This document shows positions 1 to 5,005 of a DNA stretch of 5,005 nt, piece by piece. The stretch is from DYGX01 sp035325905. GTDB taxonomy: Bacteria > Chloroflexota > Anaerolineae > Aggregatilineales > Aggregatilineaceae. Under the pieces are notes generated by a model. That model saw only the letters and a list, made by a program, of their open reading frames with translations. It was not told the DNA's origin and did no database searches. Made by a program: the position numbers and the translations under genes. How positions within the stretch are numbered: the first letter of the stretch is position 1; every line of letters starts with the position of its first letter. The stretch lies in NCBI GenBank assembly GCA_035325905.1, contig DAOKYY010000154.1, positions 1 through 5,005 of the forward strand. The letters run 5' to 3'.

Positions 1-39
1 CGGCGCGGGCCGGGCAGCAGCCTCCGGGAGAAGACTGCG

Positions 40-420
40 CTAGCGGGCTTCGGGTTGCAGCAACGGGCGGAACTTCGGGCCGTAGATGATGATGCCGCGC
101 GCGCCGTCGGTGCGCAGCTTGCGGATCACCATCTCGACGCGCTGGCCGATCTCGACCGGCCCGCTGAGGTCGGTGAGCTGGGCGGTGATCAGCGGCCCCT
201 CGTCCAGCTGGATCAGCGCCAGCGGGTAGGGGGCGAACGCCTCGAAATCCCCGGCGGGCGCGGTCACTGTTGTAAAGCTGTAGACGGTCCCCTTGCCGGA
301 TAGCGCCAGCAGCTCAGCCTCGCTCGCGCCGGGGCGCGGCTGGGCCTGCCGGAACTGGTTCCAGTAGGCGAGCTGGTGCTCTAGTTCCTGGTAATAGGCG
401 CTTGACGTGCGCGGACTCAT
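40..420 (-). CDS. OB-fold protein of the DUF35 family, lacking the zinc ribbon
   Basis: A 126-residue soluble protein with no signal peptide or membrane helix. An N-terminal helical segment (about residues 7-26) leads into a beta-rich OB-fold from about residue 41. The GKGTVYSFT block (42-50), the PYPLALIQLDEGPLI block (64-78), the GQRVEMV strand (92-98) and the terminal IIYGPKFRPL strand (111-120) are typical of DUF35 proteins. These usually sit beside thiolase-like or HMG-CoA-synthase-like enzymes and are thought to assist acyl-CoA chemistry. Family members usually carry a four-cysteine zinc ribbon between the helices and the OB-fold; here the corresponding region (about 27-41) is short and the protein contains no cysteine. 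It starts 23 bp after the stop of the gene at 444-638, so the two are probably cotranscribed. The ATG is preceded by only a weak Shine-Dalgarno (TAGGG). The family call is firm; the exact enzyme partner is unknown and may lie beyond position 1. Confidence 0.87.
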   Translation of the reverse strand: MSPRTSSAYYQELEHQLAYWNQFRQAQPRPGASEAELLALSGKGTVYSFTTVTAPAGDFEAFAPYPLALIQLDEGPLITAQLTDLSGPVEIGQRVEMVIRKLRTDGARGIIIYGPKFRPLLQPEAR

Positions 421-443
421 CGCGGCCCTACTCTCGGTGAGCG

Positions 444-638
444 TTAGCGCGCGGCGCGGGCGTATTCGTCGTCCACGCCCAGCGGCAGGGCCAGGGCCTC
501 CGCCTCGAACGCGTAGAGGGCTACCGGCTGCGCCGGCCGGCTCGAGTGCTGCGGCAGCGCGATCGCGCCGTTCGGGCGGCGGGTAGCCAGCAGTTGGCTG
601 CGGGAGGTTTTCAGACGCCAGTTACGCGTGATGTCCAT
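444..638 (-). CDS. Small protein resembling the DUF35 N-terminal ribbon segment, cysteine-free
   Basis: A 64-residue protein beginning MDITRNWRLKTSRSQLLA. This opening resembles the start of DUF35 zinc-ribbon/OB-fold proteins, which typically have an R-x-WRLK-x-x-R-Y-x-L segment followed by a Cys-x2-Cys knuckle. Here the knuckle position reads RRPNG (about 20-24), and no cysteine occurs anywhere, so zinc cannot be bound in the normal way. The region after residue 30 (HSSRPAQPVALYAFEAEALA) could form a short strand pair. I chose the ATG at 638 over an upstream in-frame ATG at 704 because AGAGGA at 643-648 lies 4 nt upstream, and because the extra residues look non-coding. The next gene, 23 bp downstream, is the OB-fold half of the same family, so the two may act as a split pair. 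The resemblance is by eye and the function is not known. Confidence 0.68.
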   Translation of the reverse strand: MDITRNWRLKTSRSQLLATRRPNGAIALPQHSSRPAQPVALYAFEAEALALPLGVDDEYARAAR

Positions 639-642
639 GAGA

Positions 643-648
643 TCCTCT
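643..648 (-). promoter_or_regulatory. Ribosome binding site deciding the start at 638
   Basis: On the minus strand AGAGGA lies 4 nt before the ATG at 638. It favours this start over the in-frame ATG at 704, which would add 22 residues unlike any DUF35 protein. Confidence 0.6.
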
Positions 649-717
649 ACTTTGTGTTGCTTACGATTCCAGCGGTGATGATTAGCGACACCGGCGCCGC
701 CCAATTGCGAGCGCCCT

Positions 718-735
718 TTGTGTCACGTCGCACAA
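718..735. promoter_or_regulatory. Candidate operator: imperfect 18-bp dyad
   Basis: TTGTGTCACGTCGCACAA has matching outer arms (TTGTG and CACAA) and a central ACGT; 14 of 18 positions fit perfect two-fold symmetry. It abuts a minus-strand TATAAA (736-741), so a transcription start driven by that element would fall inside the dyad, a common place for a repressor site. The outline resembles TGTG-N8-CACA sites bound by dimeric regulators such as the CRP/FNR family, but no regulator is visible in the window and a site this short can occur by chance. Confidence 0.3.
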
Positions 736-867
736 TTTATACAGGGGTTCACCTCTCAATAGCTATCAGAAACGCGGTTTGAGAGCTTTTGAGAGTGCGC
801 CGAGCGGAAAAATGGGCCGGATGGCCTGCCAATGCCCGCTGCGACATGCGGCTGCGCGCCGGACCAT

Positions 868-896
868 TTGCCGGAACGGGCCGCGCTGCTTACACT
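868..896 (+). promoter_or_regulatory. Sigma70-type promoter for the PP2C-like/FN3 gene
   Basis: TTGCCG (868-873) and TACACT (891-896) are separated by exactly 17 bp. Each matches its consensus (TTGACA, TATAAT) at four of six positions. The predicted transcription start is near 903, giving a leader of about 25 nt before the ATG at 929. This supports 929 as the start and argues against an upstream start at 779. Confidence 0.5.
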
Positions 897-928
897 ACAC
901 GCGTCAGCATACAGGACGCAAGCGCAGC

Positions 929-2851
929 ATGGCCGCCATCCAACGCCAGCATCTGGGGATCGAGACGGGGCCGCGCCTGAACGGGCACACCGTCCACGGG
1001 CGGTGGAGCGCGTTTTACGTGCGCGCCGCATCTACCGCAAACGAGGCGCGCGCCGCCTTTTTCGGCGTGCAGGACGCCGAGCGCTGGGCGTTCGCGCTGG
1101 CCGAGGGCGACGGCGCCGGGTACATGGCCGAATGCCTGGCCGAGTATCTCTGGACGCTGCGCGGGGCGGGCGACGATTGGCCCGCGACGCTGCACGCGTG
1201 GCTGGCGAACGCGGAGCACTGGCGCGGGGCCGAGGCGGGCGCGGTGCGCTTCGCCTGCGGGCGGATCGAGCGCGCGCGGCTGGGCGGCAATCTCGCGCTG
1301 GCGTGGCTGGGGCTGCGCGGCGTATGCCTGCTCACCCGGCACGGCGCCCCCCTTACGCTGGATACCGAGGTCGCCACGGACGAGGTCTGGACGCCGCAAA
1401 CGGGCGGCGACCTGCCCGCGCTGCACAGCTATCGCGCCCCGCTGATCGACGCGGCGCGGCTGGTTCTGCTCAGCGCGAGCGCGGCGCCGCTGACCCCCTC
1501 GCTGCCGGACATGACGACGCCCGACGTGGAACTGGCGCTGGAGCCGCTGGCGAGCGACGCGCCGTCCGACCTGGCGCTGTTCGACCTGTGGCTGCCTCGC
1601 CCGCCGGTCGCGGCGGAGAGCGTCGTCGTGCAGTGCCGGTGGACCGGGCCGGCGCAATGCGAGCTAGCGTGGGAGCAGCTTCCGCAGGCGACCGGCTACC
1701 GGATCGAGCAGGCCGCGACGCCCGATTTCGCCGCGCCGGGCCTGCTGGCCGAGCTGGCGGATGGGCGGCAGGTGCGCTACAGCTTCGCGCCGCCCGCGGA
1801 GGGCGCGCCGTATTATCGCGTCGTGCCGCTGATCGGCGCGGGCCAGGGGCTGCCGGGCGCGCCGGTCGCCGCGCTGCCGCTGACGCTCCCGGCCCCGGTG
1901 ATGGGATCGCCGCGCTGGGCGCGCGAGGGCGCGCTGCGCCTGCATTGGACGCCGATCCCGATGGCGACCAGCTACGAGGTCGAGGGCGCGCCGAGCGAGG
2001 ATTTCGCGGAGTCCGGCGGGGCGATCGTCTACCGGGGCGAGCGGGCGGAGGTCACGCTGCCGCCAGATACGCCGCTGGGCCAGTTCTATCGCGTGCGCGC
2101 GCTGAACACGCTGTTCGCGCCGGGCGCGCCGTCCGCGTGGAGCCAGCCGGTGCGCGGCCCGCTGCGGCTGGCGACGCCGGTCTTCACGCAGATCACGGCG
2201 CGGCGGCTGGCGTGGGAGCGCGTGCCGGGCGCGGGCGGCTACGAGGTGCGCGTTACGCCGCCAGGGCTGGACCCGGAGCAGGGCGAGGACGTGGTCACGA
2301 CGGAGGCCGAGTGCCCGGCGGCGAGCGGCCCGGCCAGCTACCAGGTGCGGGCGCTGCGCGGGCGCGGCGAGGAGCGCGGCGTGAGCGAATGGTCCGCCCC
2401 GGTGACGATCGCGCCGCACGCGGCGATGACCCGGCGCACGCTGGCGATTCCGGCGTTGATCGCGGTCGCGCTGGCGGCGCTGGCGGTCGGGCTGGGGCTG
2501 GGCGCTGCCGGGGTCGAAGCGTACCGCGCGGCGCAGGCGACGGAATCGCCCGCGCCGGTAGAAGGCCCGGTTGCGGCGGCGTGCGTGGTGGTGGCGCGGC
2601 CCACCGGCGTGCGGCTGCCGGTCTACGCTGCGCCGGATGACGCGTCCTCCTTGCGCGCCGCCGACCTGCCGCGACTCGCGATCGTGCATGCGCGGCTGGA
2701 CGGGGAGCGCGATCGCTGGCGGGCGGTTCTGGGGCGGACGGCGGTCGGGACGGCGGTCGCGGGGTGGGTGCGTCTGCCGGACGGGCTGGACGAAGCGGCG
2801 CTCTACGGCGGCGCGTGCGACCCGGCGGGGCTGGCGGTGGGGGAGGGGTAG
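929..2851 (+). CDS. Membrane protein: degenerate PP2C-like domain, three FN3-like repeats, TM helix, SH3-like domain
   Basis: A 640-residue protein. Residues 1-195 follow the order of motifs in PP2C-type Ser/Thr phosphatases, but the metal-binding aspartates appear lost: NED becomes NEA (38-40), ADG becomes AEG (58-60), the GDSRA position reads RHGAP (137-141), and LLxSDG reads LLSASA (180-185). Three fibronectin-III-like repeats follow (about 231-318, 320-410, 411-494), each with a W-x3-P-x3-Y-x-(V/I)-(E/R) core: WEQLPQATGYRIE, WTPIPMATSYEVE and WERVPGAGGYEVR. A single membrane helix (about 504-528) follows Arg-Arg, predicting N-terminus in and C-terminus out. Residues 551-620 look like a bacterial SH3-type domain (RPTGVRLPVYAAPD ... 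AGWVRLPDG). It is probably a signalling or envelope-sensing protein with inactive catalysis. An upstream in-frame TTG at 779 would add 50 Arg/Cys-rich residues and is rejected; AGGA 12 nt upstream of 929 is a weak ribosome site. Codon use is strongly GC-rich. The gene is certain; the PP2C assignment is by motif order only. Confidence 0.85.
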   Translation: MAAIQRQHLGIETGPRLNGHTVHGRWSAFYVRAASTANEARAAFFGVQDAERWAFALAEGDGAGYMAECLAEYLWTLRGAGDDWPATLHAWLANAEHWRGAEAGAVRFACGRIERARLGGNLALAWLGLRGVCLLTRHGAPLTLDTEVATDEVWTPQTGGDLPALHSYRAPLIDAARLVLLSASAAPLTPSLPDMTTPDVELALEPLASDAPSDLALFDLWLPRPPVAAESVVVQCRWTGPAQCELAWEQLPQATGYRIEQAATPDFAAPGLLAELADGRQVRYSFAPPAEGAPYYRVVPLIGAGQGLPGAPVAALPLTLPAPVMGSPRWAREGALRLHWTPIPMATSYEVEGAPSEDFAESGGAIVYRGERAEVTLPPDTPLGQFYRVRALNTLFAPGAPSAWSQPVRGPLRLATPVFTQITARRLAWERVPGAGGYEVRVTPPGLDPEQGEDVVTTEAECPAASGPASYQVRALRGRGEERGVSEWSAPVTIAPHAAMTRRTLAIPALIAVALAALAVGLGLGAAGVEAYRAAQATESPAPVEGPVAAACVVVARPTGVRLPVYAAPDDASSLRAADLPRLAIVHARLDGERDRWRAVLGRTAVGTAVAGWVRLPDGLDEAALYGGACDPAGLAVGEG

Positions 2852-2856
2852 AGGGG

Positions 2857-3840
2857 CTAAAAAGGCAACGGTTCGTGATTGTTGTCGTAGGCGATATTGC
2901 CATCTAAGAATACACGAAATTTATATGCTGATAATGGATTTGCGAGCTTTAGAGTGAACGCAGGTTTGATGTAAAAGTCGGTTCGTTCTAAATGCCCAAG
3001 TACTCCGACGTTATCGGGATTGATGATCTCAAACAGCACCCTATATGGGCCAGGCGTCATAGAGTCTGGCGAAAAATTGACCGTTATCTCGCTATCACCT
3101 AGTTGAACAGATTCGACGTAGGACCATTTCTTTTCGTATAGGGTGTATGGTGCAATCCGTATTTTGCTCTGGTATGTGTTTTCCAGAGCTTTGCCTATCA
3201 TCGAGAGCAAAGTTTCCTTCTCAGCAACTGAGCGGCATACGATCATCTTTAGGTGCTGTAGATCAAGCTTTCGCGGAATGAGGACTTCAGCGCATCTATG
3301 AAAGGCAATAGATGAATTTGAGGGGTCATATGGCCCGGTGTGGTATATCAGATGAAATGGCAAGTTTTTGAAGAACGAGGCTGTATTACCCTTCGAGGCG
3401 TCGTGCGAGGCGAAATTTCCATCAGTAAACTCGCAGTCATTTCGTGTCAGAATAGAGCGCGAATCGAACACCAGAAATACTGGCACTGGGCAGTGAACAG
3501 GTTGGTTCTGACTATCTCGCCATCGTAGTGAATCTGGCCGGATTCCTTCCATGCGGTACTGCGTCGGCGTCTTGGGGCGAAAATATAAACGGACGTACTC
3601 TTTAACATGGTCGCCGGAATGGCTAATAATCGAGGGACTTGCGGCATCCAAAAAATCAAGGCCTAAGCGCCGCATTTCGTTGCGCGAGTATATAGTGCCT
3701 GCTTCCAATATGCGAACGATATTTCGAATATCGGCGAAATGAAAGACATAATCGGGCCACCAGTTACGGTCATTCCCTTTGTATTTGTCCTTTAGGATGC
3801 GTAGCGTCTCAATTATTTCATCAGAATCAGATTTAAGCAT
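2857..3840 (-). CDS. darT: DarT-type DNA ADP-ribosyltransferase toxin (DUF4433) with C-terminal extension
   Basis: A 327-residue protein. Residues 29-215 carry the DarT fold: YVFHFADIRNIVRILEAG (31-48) with the NAD-site His34, then YSRN (51-54) with the conserved Arg53. The segment YVRLYFRPKTPTQYRMEG (82-99) matches the DNA/NAD-contacting loop, and HRCAEVLIPRKLDL (181-194) contains the likely catalytic Glu185. DarT enzymes use NAD+ to ADP-ribosylate bases in single-stranded DNA, blocking replication, and several DarTG systems defend against phage. Typical DarT proteins are about 200-220 residues; here about 105 extra beta-rich residues (222-327, with a PGPYRVLFEIINPD core) form an added domain. 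I chose ATG 3840, 19 bp after the darG stop; a TTG at 3879 would add 13 residues and overlap darG by 20 bp. GC is far lower than in the flanking genes. The stop lies 5 bp from the convergent gene's stop. Which base is modified cannot be told from the sequence. Confidence 0.88.
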   Translation of the reverse strand: MLKSDSDEIIETLRILKDKYKGNDRNWWPDYVFHFADIRNIVRILEAGTIYSRNEMRRLGLDFLDAASPSIISHSGDHVKEYVRLYFRPKTPTQYRMEGIRPDSLRWRDSQNQPVHCPVPVFLVFDSRSILTRNDCEFTDGNFASHDASKGNTASFFKNLPFHLIYHTGPYDPSNSSIAFHRCAEVLIPRKLDLQHLKMIVCRSVAEKETLLSMIGKALENTYQSKIRIAPYTLYEKKWSYVESVQLGDSEITVNFSPDSMTPGPYRVLFEIINPDNVGVLGHLERTDFYIKPAFTLKLANPLSAYKFRVFLDGNIAYDNNHEPLPF

Positions 3841-3859
3841 CGTGAATGTTTCATCCAAT

Positions 3860-4771
3860 TCAGTGCCAAGGTAGTACAAGTTGTTGAACGGTATTGCCGT
3901 CTTTTTTCAAGTTCGGAAGATATTGCAAACCTATAGGGGCGGTTTCAAGCCGCGTATAGTCGCGCGATAGTCGTACCAGCTTGACATAGGGCAGCTCAGC
4001 AAAAATAGGAATGATGTAGGACATATGTCTACTCAGACTTGGAGCTATATTCCGGGCTGAAAAGCCGAAGGCTCTAAGTTGTTGCCATATATCAAAAACG
4101 GTCTCCTTTTGAATAATGTATATGTGTCCACTAGCTTCAACCCGAATACTGTCACCGTCTTGCAGTATCGCCGCAAACTGGTTGCCATTTGATACAGTCT
4201 TATATTCTTTCTGCTTCGCCAAAAGAATTTGTATATCATCCCACACTTCAGTAAAAGGAAGCGCGTCTGGCTGAGTTCGCAGCCAGTCTCGAAATTCAGC
4301 TGGTCTGCGATGCTCAGGAATCTGCTGATCGTGCCGATTAGGATAGATAAAAACGTGAATTGGCAGGTTGGATAGATAATATTCCATTAGAGGAGCAACC
4401 TGATTTTCGAAGTCAAGTTCTCCGTTTCCACAACCTAACGCTGGGAATGCGATACTGTGGATACCCCACTGTGCATAAATCTGGGTAAATCGCTTCAAAC
4501 CGGCCTCAATATAATTGGGCTGCGACGGCGCTCTCCAATGTTTCTTTGTCGGGAAATTCAGTATCCATTTATTCGGGCTCCTATAAAGCCACAAATCACC
4601 GATTTGTAGCTTTCCAGCTTCGCACAGTCCGCGATACTGATCAAACATCTCAGGGAAAATGCGCTTAAACTCGTAGGCGACGCCTTTCCCCATCACTCCG
4701 ACTGTATTTACTGTATTAACTAGTACCTGGGCCGGGGATAAGAACAGGTCGCCCGTAACATAGGTAATCAT
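3860..4771 (-). CDS. darG: DarG-type macro-domain DNA ADP-ribosylglycohydrolase antitoxin
   Basis: A 303-residue protein. Residues 1-145 are a macro domain of the DarG/ALC1-like class: VTGDLF (5-10), VLVNTVNTVGVMGKGVA (16-32), which binds ADP-ribose, LNFPTKKHWRAPS (71-83) with the catalytic-lysine region, and FPALGCGNGELDF (109-121). Such domains hydrolyse ADP-ribose from DNA and so reverse DarT damage. Residues 150-303 form a second region containing ETVFDIWQQLRAFGF (223-237) and ELPYVKLVRLSRDY (259-272), suggesting a helix-rich or winged-helix-like domain. In well-studied DarG proteins the C-terminal part binds and blocks DarT; this one lacks the KLxYFLQ/GPYA-type motifs I associate with them. 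The ATG at 4771 has an excellent ribosome site 6 nt upstream. darT follows directly, giving the usual antitoxin-first order. Codon use is AT-rich relative to the neighbours, consistent with transfer. Confidence 0.92.
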   Translation of the reverse strand: MITYVTGDLFLSPAQVLVNTVNTVGVMGKGVAYEFKRIFPEMFDQYRGLCEAGKLQIGDLWLYRSPNKWILNFPTKKHWRAPSQPNYIEAGLKRFTQIYAQWGIHSIAFPALGCGNGELDFENQVAPLMEYYLSNLPIHVFIYPNRHDQQIPEHRRPAEFRDWLRTQPDALPFTEVWDDIQILLAKQKEYKTVSNGNQFAAILQDGDSIRVEASGHIYIIQKETVFDIWQQLRAFGFSARNIAPSLSRHMSYIIPIFAELPYVKLVRLSRDYTRLETAPIGLQYLPNLKKDGNTVQQLVLPWH

Positions 4772-4777
4772 TGAAGG

Positions 4778-4783
4778 CTCCTT
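4778..4783 (-). promoter_or_regulatory. Strong ribosome binding site of darG
   Basis: AAGGAG on the minus strand, 6 nt before the darG ATG. It is much better than any site upstream of darT, consistent with more antitoxin than toxin being made. It lies within a small self-complementary stretch (GAAG/CTTC arms around GAGC). Confidence 0.75.
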
Positions 4784-4802
4784 CGACCACGCGGTTAATC
4801 AC

Positions 4803-4830
4803 ATTTTACATCAGTCACCTCAAAGTACAA
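4803..4830 (-). promoter_or_regulatory. Probable darG-darT promoter
   Basis: On the minus strand TTGTAC (4825-4830) and TAAAAT (4803-4808) are separated by 16 bp. The -10 matches TATAAT at five of six positions and the -35 matches TTGACA at four. The expected start is near 4796, leaving a leader of about 25 nt before the darG ATG. It lies inside the low-GC segment, so the cassette appears to carry its own promoter. No separate promoter is obvious between darG and darT. Confidence 0.5.
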
Positions 4831-4907
4831 ATGTTCTTATTGACGATTTTCTGCAAAACCTAGACTAGAAAGTTGCGCTGGTTTGAGAAAGACCTGAGCG
4901 GGCTGCC

Positions 4908-5005
4908 TCAATACCCCTTCAAATCCCAGGCGCCGCCGACGACCTTGATACGGGCGCGGCCCTCGATGTGGATGCGGCGGTCGCGCTCCAGCATGAACAG
5001 GTGAT
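4908..5005 (-). CDS. C-terminal end of an unrecognised high-GC gene (partial)
   Basis: One minus-strand frame stays open from the window edge to a TGA at 4908-4910 and reads HLFMLERDRRIHIEGRARIK then VVGGAWDLKGY, 31 residues. Its GC-rich third positions match the host-like genes at the left rather than the darTG cassette. The alternating charged and hydrophobic pattern looks like beta strands. I do not recognise the family from so short a tail. It ends about 137 bp upstream of darG on the same strand, so readthrough into darGT is possible; no clear terminator hairpin is visible in the gap. Confidence 0.55.
   Translation of the reverse strand, partial: HLFMLERDRRIHIEGRARIKVVGGAWDLKGY

Larger units (their letters stand above)
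639..928. other. Divergent intergenic region
   Basis: About 290 bp between the small DUF35-like gene (minus strand) and the PP2C-like/FN3 gene (plus strand). Open frames cross it, but their translations are Arg/Cys-rich or otherwise protein-unlike, so I do not call genes here. It holds a relatively AT-rich stretch around 716-790, an imperfect dyad at 718-735 and a well-spaced plus-strand promoter at 868-896. I found no convincing -35/-10 pair for the minus-strand genes; the only -10-like element is TATAAA (minus strand, 736-741), without a matching -35. Confidence 0.6.

Noticed and set aside
1..39. Possible start of a further gene downstream of the OB-fold gene, with a GGAGG-like motif on the minus strand
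   Set aside because: No start codon follows within the window, so neither a gene nor its ribosome site can be supported.
639..704. Longer form of the small DUF35-like protein starting at 704
   Set aside because: The ATG at 638 has a good ribosome site and begins with the family-like MDITRNWRLK; the added residues have no support.
779..928. N-terminal extension of the PP2C-like/FN3 protein from a TTG at 779
   Set aside because: The 50 extra residues are Arg/Cys-rich and domain-free, and the predicted promoter at 868-896 lies inside them.
832..2640. 602-residue plus-strand frame overlapping the PP2C-like/FN3 gene
   Set aside because: It is almost entirely Arg, Gly and Ala, typical of an out-of-frame reading of GC-rich coding DNA.
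890..2903. Long minus-strand open frames opposite the 929-2851 gene (890-1657, 1664-2689, 2295-2903)
   Set aside because: They are Arg/Pro/Gln-rich with no recognisable motif and arise because very GC-rich DNA has few stop codons. The plus-strand frame has clear domains and a promoter.
2571..2957. 128-residue plus-strand frame crossing the junction between the PP2C-like/FN3 gene and darT
   Set aside because: Its composition is Arg/Gly/Cys-rich and changes abruptly at the GC boundary, so it is a shadow of the two real genes.
4860..4868. CTAGACTAG near the right edge of the cassette as an operator or recombination site
   Set aside because: It is only nine bases, has no second copy that I found at the left junction, and is not positioned over the predicted darG promoter.

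Overview
The window suggests a high-GC bacterial chromosome with a low-GC defence cassette inserted in it. The combination of DUF35-type OB-fold proteins and a PP2C-like/FN3/membrane/SH3-like protein, with very high GC, is what I would expect from Chloroflexota (Anaerolineae-like). That assignment is inference from gene style; nothing in the window proves it.

Layout. (1) Positions 40-638, minus strand: two small adjacent genes. A 64-residue protein resembles the N-terminal ribbon segment of DUF35 proteins, and it is followed by a 126-residue OB-fold DUF35 protein. Neither has a single cysteine, so the usual zinc ribbon is gone from both. (2) Positions 639-928: a divergent intergenic region with an imperfect operator-like dyad and a good sigma70-type promoter (868-896) for the next gene. 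(3) Positions 929-2851, plus strand: a 640-residue protein with an apparently degenerate PP2C-like N-terminal domain, three fibronectin-III-like repeats, one membrane helix and a C-terminal SH3-like domain. The metal-binding aspartate motifs of PP2C appear to be replaced, which suggests a pseudo-phosphatase. (4) Positions 2857-4771, minus strand: a darG-darT type toxin-antitoxin operon. darG encodes a macro-domain DNA ADP-ribosyl-glycohydrolase antitoxin. darT encodes a DUF4433-family DNA ADP-ribosyltransferase toxin with a C-terminal beta-rich extension of about 105 residues. (5) Positions 4772-4907: the darG promoter and ribosome binding site. (6) Positions 4908-5005, minus strand: the last 31 residues of a high-GC gene that runs off the window.

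The most striking feature is the compositional step. Flanking DNA is about 70-80% GC in sampled 60-base blocks (48/60 at 1261-1320, 42/60 at 4921-4980), against 21/60 at 2881-2940 inside darT. The step falls at the 5-bp gap between two convergent stop codons, and GC returns to host level between about 4790 and 4908. This fits horizontal acquisition of a compact antitoxin-toxin cassette.

Within the cassette, antitoxin is translated first and toxin second, with the toxin start either 19 bp after or overlapping the antitoxin stop. The expected chemistry is that DarT attaches ADP-ribose from NAD+ to bases in single-stranded DNA, stalling replication, and that the DarG macro domain removes it. Both proteins have C-terminal regions that differ from what I know of the best-studied DarTG pairs.
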